The position numbers were made by a program, and so were the translations under genes. 24,622 nt of DNA from Flavobacterium sp. (GTDB taxonomy: Bacteria; Bacteroidota; Bacteroidia; Flavobacteriales; Flavobacteriaceae). The stretch spans positions 1-24,622 of the forward strand of contig JASLDM010000111.1 of the NCBI GenBank assembly GCA_030151565.1, given 5' to 3'. The notes beneath the pieces were generated by a model that made no database searches, was not told where the DNA came from, and saw only the letters and a program-made list of their open reading frames with translations. This document shows, in pieces, positions 1 through 7,533 of this stretch; the first letter of the stretch is position 1; each line of letters opens with the position of its first letter.

Positions 1-71
1 AACTCGACACACGCTTTTCTGCGATCTGCCTGAAAAGCCAATTCCTTTTCGTATAAACCAGTATTTTTCAT
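1..71 (-). CDS. Partial CDS (N-terminus only), possibly type I glyceraldehyde-3-phosphate dehydrogenase
   Basis: Only the first 23 codons are inside the window; the gene reads leftward out of the left edge from an ATG at 71-69. The visible protein begins MKNTGLYEKELAFQADRR and continues KACVE. The ELAFQADRR block resembles, from memory, the N-terminal extension of the long (about 480-residue) Bacteroidetes GAPDH; the NAD-binding and catalytic regions lie outside, so this identity is a recall-based guess. It lies downstream of, and in the same direction as, the serine protease gene, with a 113-bp spacer holding a possible promoter of its own. The open frame and clean start make a real gene likely; the product name is uncertain. 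Confidence 0.5.
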   Translation of the reverse strand, partial: MKNTGLYEKELAFQADRRKACVE

Positions 72-98
72 ATTAGATTGTGTTGTAATAAATTAATG

Positions 99-129
99 CA
101 AAATACCGATTTATAAATGAATAAATCAA
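99..129 (-). promoter_or_regulatory. Possible promoter of the left-edge gene
   Basis: On the minus strand TATTTTG (105-99) is one base short of the Bacteroidetes -7 consensus TAnnTTTG. A TTG (129-127) sits 21 bases upstream of it. Transcription would start about 20 bases before the ATG at 71. The imperfect -7 box makes this tentative. The rest of the 72-184 spacer shows no terminator for the upstream protease gene. Confidence 0.3.
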
Positions 130-184
130 GTTTTGCGATCATAATTACCTAACAATTATAAGTTTTGAATGTTAATAACTTGTT

Positions 185-1591
185 TTATAATAATAAACGA
201 ATGCGTTCCCCTTTACTATTGATTAACTCTAATCTAAAACGATTATTAGGTGCTTGACTTTTAAGGATTTTATCAGCAAGTTCTGTGTTGGTGATTTTTG
301 TGTTGTTGATACTCAGTAATATAGCTCCTTCTAGTTCGTCTTGGTAAGGAAGGAAGTCCTTATTTGTAACTTTCTTGATTCGTACTCCATAATTTAATTT
401 CATTTTTGCGTAATCAGTTTCGTTTAAATTTTCAAGTTCAAAACCGTTGAAATCAATAAGTGGATTCTCTGTTTTTATTAACGCTACTTCAAAGCTCATT
501 TCTTTATCCTCACGCAACACTTTTACGAGAACTAGGTCTTGTGGTCTTTTGGTGTTTAAAATCGATTTGATGTCTACAAAAGTATTGATGTCTTTTTGAT
601 TTATATTGACGATGATATCGCCTGGTTTTAAGCCTGATTTTTCAGCGCCTGAGTCTTTCGTTACTTTTTGGATAAAAAAGCCTTGTACTTGTTTAGTGCC
701 TAGTTCTTTTGCGATTAAAGGATTCAATTCTACTCCTTGGACACCTAAAATTCCTTGCTGTACATTTCCAAACTCCATAATATCTTCTATGATTTTTCTA
801 GTAACATTGGACGGGACTGCAAATGAATACCCTACATAAGAGCCTGTGTTAGATGAAATCATAGTGTTGATTCCTATAAGTTCTCCTCGACTATTTACTA
901 ATGCTCCGCCACTATTTCCAGGATTTACAACTGCGTCGGTTTGTATAAAAGATTGAATTCCTGATTTAGTCAAGTTTCTTGCTTTTGCAGAAATAATCCC
1001 AGCGGTAACTGTAGAAGTAAGGTTGTATGGATTTCCTACTGCAAGCACCCATTCTCCAAGTTGAATTTGGTCTGAGTTTCCAAACACGATATAGGGGAGT
1101 TTTTCTGAAGCATCGATTTTTAATAATGCGATATCCATTTCCTTGTCTGTACCGATTAGTTTGGCTTTATAAGATTTATTGTTATTGAGTGTGATTTCAA
1201 GTTCAGAAGCATTTGCTATAACGTGGTTGTTAGTTACAATATAGCCATCTTCAGATATAATTACACCAGACCCCATTCCGACTTGTGCCTGTGTCTGACC
1301 TCCTCGGTATCCATAAAAATATTCTAAGATCGGGTTACTAGGTGTGGTCCTGTATGTTAGGTTTTTTACGTGTACTACTGCGTGAACGGTATTTTCAGCA
1401 GCTTGTGTAAAATCCATAGAAGTTAATGCGTAAGAATTCGAATTCTTGGATGCCTCAGGCGTTAAGAGCTTTGTAGCGGTATTAGTTACAGCTTTGTCGC
1501 TGTTTTTTTGCTCAATAAACATTTTATATCCTCCAAGTGTTATTGCGCCACTTAGTAAGGAAACTAACAGTAAACTTGTGAATTTGTTCAT
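185..1591 (-). CDS. Trypsin-like serine protease with PDZ domains (DegP/DegQ/HtrA family)
   Basis: Envelope quality-control protease expected to act in the periplasm on misfolded proteins. The 468-residue product starts with a hydrophobic segment (about residues 5-21) with no lipobox cysteine, so it is either cleaved for export or acts as a membrane anchor. The S1C catalytic triad is visible: His123 in TNNHVI, Asp153 in DIALLKID and Ser227 in GNSGGALVN. A PDZ domain follows at about 279-375 (GLKPGDIIVNIN), and a weaker second PDZ-like region at about 380-468. Two PDZ units argue for DegP/DegQ rather than DegS, though paralogue assignment within HtrA is not possible from one sequence. Length is normal. 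The 1592-1796 region upstream has only a near-consensus minus-strand -7 box (TAACTTTA, 1630-1623). Confidence 0.93.
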   Translation of the reverse strand: MNKFTSLLLVSLLSGAITLGGYKMFIEQKNSDKAVTNTATKLLTPEASKNSNSYALTSMDFTQAAENTVHAVVHVKNLTYRTTPSNPILEYFYGYRGGQTQAQVGMGSGVIISEDGYIVTNNHVIANASELEITLNNNKSYKAKLIGTDKEMDIALLKIDASEKLPYIVFGNSDQIQLGEWVLAVGNPYNLTSTVTAGIISAKARNLTKSGIQSFIQTDAVVNPGNSGGALVNSRGELIGINTMISSNTGSYVGYSFAVPSNVTRKIIEDIMEFGNVQQGILGVQGVELNPLIAKELGTKQVQGFFIQKVTKDSGAEKSGLKPGDIIVNINQKDINTFVDIKSILNTKRPQDLVLVKVLREDKEMSFEVALIKTENPLIDFNGFELENLNETDYAKMKLNYGVRIKKVTNKDFLPYQDELEGAILLSINNTKITNTELADKILKSQAPNNRFRLELINSKGERIRLLL

Positions 1592-1774
1592 ATATATTTA
1601 TTTAATTTTAAATCACTAAAAGTAAAGTTAGAAAACTAATTTTATTCATTAAATATCTTTAACGGCCGATTAACATTCAGAATGAAAAATGAAGCGAATT
1701 AAAATATTCAAAGAAAATTTTTATAGAAGTTTTAAAAAGTTAAGCAGATTTCTGAAACAAAATCTTTAAGAAAA

Positions 1775-1804
1775 TTGCAGATTTCTAAGTAATCGCTAAC
1801 TTTG
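1775..1804 (+). promoter_or_regulatory. Bacteroidetes-type promoter of the GlmU-like gene
   Basis: TTG (1775-1777), 19 bases, then TAACTTTG (1797-1804) matches the TTG-N19-21-TAnnTTTG pattern of the Bacteroidetes primary sigma factor exactly. The ATG at 1827 follows 22 bases later, giving a leader of about 15 bases with no Shine-Dalgarno. This is one of the clearest promoters in the window. Confidence 0.75.
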
Positions 1805-1826
1805 ATTATTCTAAAAAGGAAATCTA

Positions 1827-2993
1827 ATGAACTACATATTATTTGATGGTACGGTACGTGAAACTTTACTTCCGTTTACTTTTACACGTCCAGTTGCTGA
1901 TATTCGTATCGGAATTTTAACGATTCGTGAGAAATGGGAGAAGTATCTTGGTAATACTACGACAACCATCACAGAGGATTATTTAAGTGAGAAATTTCCT
2001 ATGGTGGAGTTGGAGCAGAATATAATGATTAACGCTTCTTTTTTACCTAATGCTGTATTGGTTGTTCAAGTTTTGAATTTAGAACCTAAACAAGCATTAG
2101 TCTATGAAGATGAGATTGTTGCTTTTTTTACAGAGGATTCTCAGGAAGAAATCGATTTTTCAGAGTACGAAATGATTTCTTGTGAAGGAGATTTAATTCA
2201 AATTGCTCATAAATGGGATATTTTTGAAAAAAATGATACGGTGTTACGTGCAGATTTTGAATTGATCACTGCTGATAGAATCTCGGAATCTATACCTAAA
2301 AGTGTTCAAGTAATTGCTCCTGAAAATGTATTTATAGAAGAAGGTGCGAAATTGGAATACGTGACCTTAAATGCAGAAACAGGCCCCATTTATATCGGTA
2401 AGAATACAGAGATAATGGAAGGTTCTATTATCAGAGGACCCTTTGCCTTGTGTGAAGAAGCTCAGGTAAAATTAGGGACTAAGATTTATGGTGCTACTAC
2501 TATCGGACCGCATTGTCGTGTTGGTGGTGAAGTGAATAATTCCGTAATGTTTGGTTACTCTAATAAGGGACATGATGGCTTCCTAGGAAATTCAGTTTTA
2601 GGAGAATGGTGTAATTTAGGTGCTGATACAAATAATTCCAATTTAAAAAATAATTACGCAGCTGTTAAATTGTGGAACTATGAATTGGAAAATTTTGAAA
2701 ATACAGGATTGCAGTTTTGTGGTTTAATGATGGCAGATCACAGCAAGAGTGGTATAAATACTATGTTCAATACTGGAACTGTAGTTGGAGTTGGATGTAG
2801 CATTTTTGGAGGAGGTTTTCCAAATACATTTATTCCAAGTTTTACATGGGGAGGTGTAACAGAAAATTCTATATATAAGTTGGATAAAGCGTTAGAAACT
2901 ATGGAGATTGTAATGGATCGTCGTCATGTTGTTTTAACTGAGACAGATAAAAACATTATGACCCATATTTTTGAAGAAGAAACAAAAAAATAG
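1827..2993 (+). CDS. GlmU-like sugar nucleotidyltransferase / acyltransferase (Bacteroidetes alternative GlmU family)
   Basis: Probably supplies UDP-GlcNAc for peptidoglycan and lipopolysaccharide by uridylylating GlcNAc-1-phosphate and/or acetylating glucosamine-1-phosphate. The 388-residue protein has an N-terminal region (1-150) beginning MNYILFDGTVRETLLPFTF followed by TRPVADIRIGIL, and a C-terminal left-handed beta-helix (about 160-350) made of hexapeptide-type repeats, including GYSNKGHDGFLGNSVLGEW at 243-261. This layout matches the alternative GlmU family typical of Bacteroidetes. The classic nucleotidyltransferase loop (LAAGxGTRM) is not visible, so activity at the N-terminal half is inferred from family membership. 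The gene stands alone between a strong promoter and a strong terminator. The start is fixed by the promoter. Confidence 0.85.
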   Translation: MNYILFDGTVRETLLPFTFTRPVADIRIGILTIREKWEKYLGNTTTTITEDYLSEKFPMVELEQNIMINASFLPNAVLVVQVLNLEPKQALVYEDEIVAFFTEDSQEEIDFSEYEMISCEGDLIQIAHKWDIFEKNDTVLRADFELITADRISESIPKSVQVIAPENVFIEEGAKLEYVTLNAETGPIYIGKNTEIMEGSIIRGPFALCEEAQVKLGTKIYGATTIGPHCRVGGEVNNSVMFGYSNKGHDGFLGNSVLGEWCNLGADTNNSNLKNNYAAVKLWNYELENFENTGLQFCGLMMADHSKSGINTMFNTGTVVGVGCSIFGGGFPNTFIPSFTWGGVTENSIYKLDKALETMEIVMDRRHVVLTETDKNIMTHIFEEETKK

Positions 2994-3004
2994 AATTATA
3001 TTAT

Positions 3005-3044
3005 AAACAAAAACGACTAAGTGAAAGCTTAGTCGTTTTTGTTT
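3005..3044. terminator. Strong bidirectional Rho-independent terminator
   Basis: A perfect 17-bp stem (3005-3021 pairs with 3028-3044) closes a 6-nt loop TGAAAG. It has A-rich and T-rich flanks on the two sides, so it can stop transcription from both directions. It separates the converging GlmU-like gene and the outer-membrane protein gene; its last base is the first base of the latter's stop codon. Confidence 0.92.
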
Positions 3045-4867
3045 TAGCGATATTGCACTACTTCTGGACGACTGTAGCTGAAGTTTTGTAAAGTGAAGTT
3101 ATGGTTTCGTAACGAATTGGTTTTTGTTACACTATGACCTCTATCTGGCATTGATGGATAATAGGCAAGTGATAACTGAATACTACTAAAAACTAAGTAA
3201 TCGTTATAAATAACAACGCCTGCACCAAACTTAGAGTACATTTTTGGATCTAAGAATCTATCTCCATCATTCCCAATAAACCCGAGTTCGATATTAATAA
3301 AAGGATTAAAACGAAATCCTTTCCAGTTATGTGGTGTATATGATTGTGCTTGATACGAAAAGTGAAAGCGTCTAGTACCTTTAATTTTAGATGCGTTCAA
3401 GCCTTGAATACTTTCTTCAATCAGCAATTGATCTCCTGTATGCGGATAGCGATTGTAACCAATTACGAGTTCAGGGTTGAAGAAATGTCTGAATTTCCAA
3501 TTACCAAGAGTCCGAAGTTTAGTGAAATAAACACCTTCAATCCTAAGAGCTCCTTGTTCTGCTTTATTGCCAAAAAAGTAGCTGCCCCATTCAATATTAG
3601 TTGAAAAGTAGCCAAAACGGGTATATTTACCTAATGCAAATTTGGCGCCAAAATAGCTTCTGTTTTTACCGAAACGTTGATTCCAACCACCTGTAATCGA
3701 AAAGATCTTTCCGACTTGAACGTCTTCAATAATATCATAATTATAGATGTATTTGTCTTGAACGTAATTGATGGAGCTAAGTCCAATTGAAGCTAAAAAA
3801 AGCTTTTGTTTGCCATAGTATCCAAGCGTGTCAAATGCATAAGCTGGTTGCTCACTAAAGTTTTGTTGCATATAGCGCAATGACGTTCTTAAGTTAGTAG
3901 TAACGGCTTGTTCTTTGTATTTTGTAAAAACAGGAATAGAATAACCACCCCAAAAATCCTTGATATTAAATTTGAAGTTTTGTAGCTCATAGTTTTTATT
4001 TTGATCTGGTAAGGAGTCTCTAAAAAAACGTTGATAAATACTAGCTCCTCCTGCCCATTTTGCATAGGGAGAATAAAATGGACGATCTAGTCCAAAACTC
4101 TTTATGTAGTTGTCATCAAGGTCAATGTCATAGAGCAAATTAGCTCTGATAAAGGTGTTTTCTATATTATTAATTCTATAATTGGCATTATAGGCATTTC
4201 TTCCTTCTTTAAACCTAGTTTTATATTGTCCACTTAATTCGTGTCCAAAACCGCCAAAGTTTCGATCTACAAGACGTAATCTTGCTGTAGATGTAGACAT
4301 GGAACCAGTTGGATATATACTCCAAGAATCTAAAACGCGTACAGATACATCTACAGAATCTGGATTATTTGCAATTGGAATAGGGCGAATCATTACTCGT
4401 CTTACATAGCGTTGTGTACGTATTAAACGTTCTGATTCTCGAATGATTAAGGAGTCAAAGACTTCGTTTTCTTTAAAAATTAGATAGTTTTTTATGGTGA
4501 AGTCTTTCGTTTTTAGGTGCATTCGATTCCCTAATAATTCCACTTTTTTTAGTGGTGTTTTAGAAGTGTCGGACTCAGAAAAACCAAAAGGATCGAGTGT
4601 CGTTATATTTATGTTTCGAATTATTTTTCCCTCGCCTAATTCAAAATGTTGTTTTGTTTTGATGTTAGTCTGAGGGTTTTGTGAAGCGTGTCTGTTTTTT
4701 TTCCTAAAAATAAGTTTATTAAACAATCGACCTGCTTTAGATTTCTTGGTATAATCCTGTACGTCTTTATAAATTTCGGTAGTGTCTTTAACTACTTCAG
4801 TATGCTGAGCTTGTGCACTAAAGTTATGGACCCAAAAAAGAATTAATATAAAGAGAGTTTGACGCAT
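3044..4867 (-). CDS. Outer-membrane beta-barrel protein with a POTRA-like domain (Omp85/TamA-like)
   Basis: The 607-residue product has a clear signal peptide (MRQTLFILIL then FWVHNFSAQA, cleavage near residue 20). A basic linker follows, then a POTRA-like unit at about 80-180 (LKKVELLGNRM, a helix with ESERLIRTQRYVRRV, and the strand SVDVSVRVLD). From about 182 to the end there are alternating aromatic amphipathic strands typical of a transmembrane barrel. The segment DRNFGGFGHELSG (201-213) recalls the start of BamA/TamA barrels. Only one POTRA-like unit is evident, so it is not BamA itself; a role in assembling or exporting envelope proteins is an inference. It lies 48 bp downstream of the DUF4268 gene and may be co-transcribed. 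No specific function is known to me. Confidence 0.8.
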   Translation of the reverse strand: MRQTLFILILFWVHNFSAQAQHTEVVKDTTEIYKDVQDYTKKSKAGRLFNKLIFRKKNRHASQNPQTNIKTKQHFELGEGKIIRNINITTLDPFGFSESDTSKTPLKKVELLGNRMHLKTKDFTIKNYLIFKENEVFDSLIIRESERLIRTQRYVRRVMIRPIPIANNPDSVDVSVRVLDSWSIYPTGSMSTSTARLRLVDRNFGGFGHELSGQYKTRFKEGRNAYNANYRINNIENTFIRANLLYDIDLDDNYIKSFGLDRPFYSPYAKWAGGASIYQRFFRDSLPDQNKNYELQNFKFNIKDFWGGYSIPVFTKYKEQAVTTNLRTSLRYMQQNFSEQPAYAFDTLGYYGKQKLFLASIGLSSINYVQDKYIYNYDIIEDVQVGKIFSITGGWNQRFGKNRSYFGAKFALGKYTRFGYFSTNIEWGSYFFGNKAEQGALRIEGVYFTKLRTLGNWKFRHFFNPELVIGYNRYPHTGDQLLIEESIQGLNASKIKGTRRFHFSYQAQSYTPHNWKGFRFNPFINIELGFIGNDGDRFLDPKMYSKFGAGVVIYNDYLVFSSIQLSLAYYPSMPDRGHSVTKTNSLRNHNFTLQNFSYSRPEVVQYR

Positions 4868-4915
4868 GGATACCTAATAAAATGAAATAAATATAACGTA
4901 TAATTCTTAATAGTA

Positions 4916-5359
4916 TTAAGTATTTATCTCTAAGTCTTTAATGTAATCTTCGTATTCGTAGAAAAATAATTCAAAAGCACCCATTTTCTCTGCAAAGAAA
5001 TCGAAAATCTCGGGCCATGATTTTTTGTTATTGATGCTAACTTTTGATAATTCAACCCATATGCGGCTAACTTCTTTTCCATTTTCAAGAAAAAAGTGAC
5101 GTTCAAAAATAGCGTCAGCAAGATGTTCTTCTAAGAGAATAGTTTTTAAAGATTCTACTTTTTCAAAGTATATTTTTCTTTTCTCTTCATCCTTAGGTTC
5201 TATTTCTAGAATTACTTGCACTTTCTTGTTGTCTGCATAAAACTTGAACGATACGTCTTTGATTTTCGTATTGTGCAACAACCATTTTCGAGGATATTCT
5301 TGCGCAAACGCAATCCAGAATTCTTTTTTAATTTGTAAGGCTTCTTCTTTGCTAAACAT
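4916..5359 (-). CDS. DUF4268 domain-containing protein
   Basis: A 147-residue soluble acidic protein of unknown function. The sequence MFSKEEALQIKKEFWIAFAQ, followed by YPRKWLLHNTKIKDVSFKF and an alpha/beta pattern with many aromatic and charged residues, fits the DUF4268 family as I remember it from Flavobacteriaceae. No signal peptide, membrane segment or catalytic signature is visible. In other genomes DUF4268 can occur attached to nuclease-like domains; here it stands alone. The gene has a good promoter that starts inside the divergent Nudix gene, and the outer-membrane protein gene follows 48 bp downstream in the same direction, which could make a two-gene unit without an obvious functional link. 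Confidence 0.8.
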   Translation of the reverse strand: MFSKEEALQIKKEFWIAFAQEYPRKWLLHNTKIKDVSFKFYADNKKVQVILEIEPKDEEKRKIYFEKVESLKTILLEEHLADAIFERHFFLENGKEVSRIWVELSKVSINNKKSWPEIFDFFAEKMGAFELFFYEYEDYIKDLEINT

Positions 5360-5408
5360 TATCGTATTGAAATTTATTCGTAATTTTAATCTGTCTTATA
5401 TGAAAATT

Positions 5409-5438
5409 CAAACTTATGACTTTTGATTCGTTTATCAA
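5409..5438 (-). promoter_or_regulatory. Promoter of the DUF4268 gene, inside the Nudix gene start
   Basis: On the minus strand TTG (5438-5436), 19 bases, then TAAGTTTG (5416-5409) matches the Bacteroidetes consensus exactly. The -7 box includes the A of the Nudix ATG (5416-5418), and the -33 box lies in Nudix codons 7-8. The DUF4268 start at 5359 would then have a leader of about 40 bases. Confidence 0.65.
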
Positions 5439-6054
5439 TAAAATTCCCGAAATTAAATCAGAACCTCTTTTAGCTTCCGGTGCTCATTTAAAAATGATTC
5501 CTAAAACCCGTTTAGCATTTTTAAATCCAAATGAGCATTTAGATAAAAATCCAAAACAGGCTGCTGTTATGATGTTGTTTTATCCAAAAGAAAATAAGCC
5601 TCATTTAGTGTTGATTGAGCGTGCATCATATAAAGGTGTTCATTCTGCTCAAATTGCGTTTCCTGGTGGGAAAACTGAAAAAGACGATGTAAATTTAGAG
5701 GGGACTGCATTGAGAGAAACGCAAGAGGAAATTGGTGTGATACAAAATAAAATAGAAATTATTAAATCATTTTCTCAGATTTATGTGCCACCCAGTAATT
5801 TTTTAATAGCTCCTTTTTTAGGTGTCGCGCAAGAAGGACTGCATTTTATCCCGCAACCGAGTGAGGTAGCGAATATTATTGAGTTGCCAATAGAGGTTTT
5901 GTTAAGCGAGGCAACGGTTCAGTTAGTAGAAAAGACAACTAGTTATGCTAGTGCTGTTGAGGTTCCTGCTTATGTTTATCAAGGATATGCTATTTGGGGG
6001 GCAACAGCTATGATTTTAAGTGAGTTGAAAGAAACTTTGCTGCGAGTCTATTAG
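5416..6054 (+). CDS. Nudix hydrolase, CoA pyrophosphatase type (NudL/UPF0035-like)
   Basis: Predicted to cleave the pyrophosphate of CoA or oxidised CoA to 4'-phosphopantetheine and 3',5'-ADP. The 212-residue protein carries the UPF0035 signature HSAQIAFPGGK (76-86) directly before the Nudix box, ending in RETQEEIGV (100-108), which provides the metal-binding glutamates. The box has the slightly longer spacing of CoA-type Nudix enzymes. No signal peptide is seen; it is cytosolic. Only weak promoter-like sequence precedes it (5360-5415), partly because that spacer is shared with the divergent DUF4268 promoter. The acyltransferase gene follows after about 100 bp with its own promoter. Confidence 0.88.
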   Translation: MTFDSFINKIPEIKSEPLLASGAHLKMIPKTRLAFLNPNEHLDKNPKQAAVMMLFYPKENKPHLVLIERASYKGVHSAQIAFPGGKTEKDDVNLEGTALRETQEEIGVIQNKIEIIKSFSQIYVPPSNFLIAPFLGVAQEGLHFIPQPSEVANIIELPIEVLLSEATVQLVEKTTSYASAVEVPAYVYQGYAIWGATAMILSELKETLLRVY

Positions 6055-6127
6055 TTGTGCTTCAAAATAAACGGGATGAAAAACATAACTCTAAGTTATA
6101 ATGATGGAGGTTTTCAAACAAAAGTGG

Positions 6128-6135
6128 TAAATTTG
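6128..6135 (+). promoter_or_regulatory. -7 box upstream of the acyltransferase gene
   Basis: TAAATTTG fits TAnnTTTG exactly; no good TTG is present at the expected -33 distance. A start of transcription around 6141-6142 would exclude the in-frame TTG at 6140 as the translation start and favour the ATG at 6158. Confidence 0.5.
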
Positions 6136-6157
6136 CAGATTGATTAAAAGTTACGTT

Positions 6158-6961
6158 ATGAATATATTTAAGAAAAACACTTTTGGGCATAACTTGTTTT
6201 TAAAGAAGTGGCTAATTCGAATTTTTGGATTTATAACGCACCGTCGCTTTAGAGGATTTAATGAATTGCAAATTGAAGGTTCCGAAATAATAAAAAATTT
6301 GCCAGATAAAAATGTGCTGTTTATCTCTAATCATCAAACGTATTTTGCTGATGTGGTAGCCATGTTTCACGTTTTTAACGCTAGTTTAAAAGGACGAATT
6401 GATTCTATTAAGAATGTTTTTTATATCTGGAATCCAAAGTTGAATCTCTATTATGTTGCAGCGTCAGAAACGATGAAAGCAGGATTGCTTCCTAGAATTA
6501 TGGCATATGTTGGCGCGATTACCGTCGAGCGAACTTGGAGAAGTAAAGGGGAGGATGTACAAGAGAAAAAATCTGTAAATCCAAACGACACAGAAAATAT
6601 CAAGAAAGCATTGGATGATGGATGGGTCATAACTTTTCCGCAAGGGACAACTACATCTTTTAAGCCCGTTAGAAAGGGGACAGCTCATATAATTCAGCAA
6701 CATAGACCTATTGTGGTACCAATTGTTGTGGATGGCTTTAGACGATCTTTTGATAAAAAGGGATTGTATTTAAAAAAGAAAGGTATCTTACAGTCAATGG
6801 TTATAAAAGAGCCTTTGGATATTGACTATGATAATGATTCCATAGAGGATATTGTTGAAAAAATAGAATATGCAATTGAGCAACATGCCTCTTTTTTGAA
6901 AGTTATACCTCAAGAGGTTTTAGAAGAAGAACAGCGATTAAATAAAGAAAGAAATTGGTAA
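6158..6961 (+). CDS. Lysophospholipid (1-acyl-glycerol-3-phosphate) acyltransferase-like protein, PlsC superfamily
   Basis: Membrane-associated acyltransferase expected to transfer an acyl chain to a lysophospholipid or related acceptor. In the 267-residue product, motif I reads NHQTYFAD (58-65), with His59 and Asp65 separated by five residues instead of the usual four (NHxxxxD). Motif III reads FPQGTTTS (160-167) where most family members have FPEGTRS. The downstream region IVVPIVVDGFRRSFDKK fits motif IV. I recall close relatives in flavobacteria with the same variants, so this looks like a conserved subfamily, not decay. I chose ATG 6158 over an upstream in-frame TTG at 6140 because the -7 box at 6128-6135 would place the transcript start at about 6141. 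Acceptor unknown. Confidence 0.8.
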   Translation: MNIFKKNTFGHNLFLKKWLIRIFGFITHRRFRGFNELQIEGSEIIKNLPDKNVLFISNHQTYFADVVAMFHVFNASLKGRIDSIKNVFYIWNPKLNLYYVAASETMKAGLLPRIMAYVGAITVERTWRSKGEDVQEKKSVNPNDTENIKKALDDGWVITFPQGTTTSFKPVRKGTAHIIQQHRPIVVPIVVDGFRRSFDKKGLYLKKKGILQSMVIKEPLDIDYDNDSIEDIVEKIEYAIEQHASFLKVIPQEVLEEEQRLNKERNW

Positions 6962-7012
6962 AGCGTTGTGTTTTTTAATAAATAAAAAAGGCCTGATCGC
7001 AAAAGCTATAAG

Positions 7013-7048
7013 AAAAGCCCCAAAGAGCTAGACGCTTTTGGGGCTTTT
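7013..7048. terminator. Bidirectional terminator between acyltransferase and coaD
   Basis: A 12-bp stem AAAAGCCCCAAA (7013-7024) pairs with TTTGGGGCTTTT (7037-7048) around a 12-nt loop. It is flanked by A-runs and T-runs, so it serves both converging genes. Confidence 0.88.
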
Positions 7049-7078
7049 TTATGAATAGAAAACAGAAATACGTCTGTG

Positions 7079-7531
7079 TTACAAACGTACTGGATCTGGA
7101 ACTAATTGTGTGTAATCGCCTTTATTTCGAATAACGTCGCGTACAATGCTAGAACTGATAAAAGATGTGCTTGCTGCTGTTAATAAAAAAACAGTCTCGA
7201 TTTTGGTCAAGAAACGATTGGTGTGCGCAATGGCTTTTTCAAATTCAAAATCTGCAGGATTTCTAAGACCTCTTAAAATAAATTGGGCATCGTTTTCAAA
7301 ACAAAAATCGGTTGTTAATCCTTCATAAGTAGTAACCTTAATTTTTGGTTCTCCTTTAAAGGTTTCTTCAATGAATTTCTTGCGAACTTCTAATGGAAAC
7401 ATATATTTTTTTTCTGCGTTAACTCCAATAGCAACTATAATTTCATCAAATAGAGGTAAAGCTCTATTGATAATATCGAGATGGCCATTGGTAATAGGGT
7501 CAAAAGAACCAGGAAATACTGCTCTTCTCAT
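7079..7531 (-). CDS. coaD: Pantetheine-phosphate adenylyltransferase
   Basis: Catalyses the penultimate step of CoA synthesis, ATP plus 4'-phosphopantetheine to dephospho-CoA and pyrophosphate, in the cytosol. The 150-residue protein opens with MRRAVFPGSFDPITNGH, including the nucleotidyltransferase T/HxGH-type motif with His17 positioned for the ATP phosphates. RGLRNPADFEFE (87-98) and ISSSIVRDV (125-133) are the other family signatures. Length matches bacterial CoaD (about 155-165). It starts 2 bp after the stop of ddl, so the two are almost certainly co-transcribed and probably translationally coupled. Confidence 0.96.
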   Translation of the reverse strand: MRRAVFPGSFDPITNGHLDIINRALPLFDEIIVAIGVNAEKKYMFPLEVRKKFIEETFKGEPKIKVTTYEGLTTDFCFENDAQFILRGLRNPADFEFEKAIAHTNRFLTKIETVFLLTAASTSFISSSIVRDVIRNKGDYTQLVPDPVRL

Positions 7532-7533
7532 AA

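Noticed and set aside
606..839. 77-codon plus-strand open frame
   Set aside because: Lies entirely antisense within the serine protease gene, with no promoter or family resemblance; typical shadow frame.
1659..1673. Imperfect palindrome TTAACGGCCGATTAA upstream of the protease gene
   Set aside because: Short, imperfect and not aligned with a recognisable promoter; too weak to call an operator.
6076..6147. Complete 23-codon open frame between the Nudix and acyltransferase genes (begins MKNITLSYNDGG)
   Set aside because: It contains the acyltransferase -7 box, has no visible promoter of its own and is short enough to occur by chance; no way to support translation from sequence alone.
6140..6157. 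In-frame TTG six codons upstream as start of the acyltransferase
   Set aside because: The -7 box at 6128-6135 places the transcript start at about 6141, so the TTG would be at or before the 5' end; ATG 6158 is preferred.
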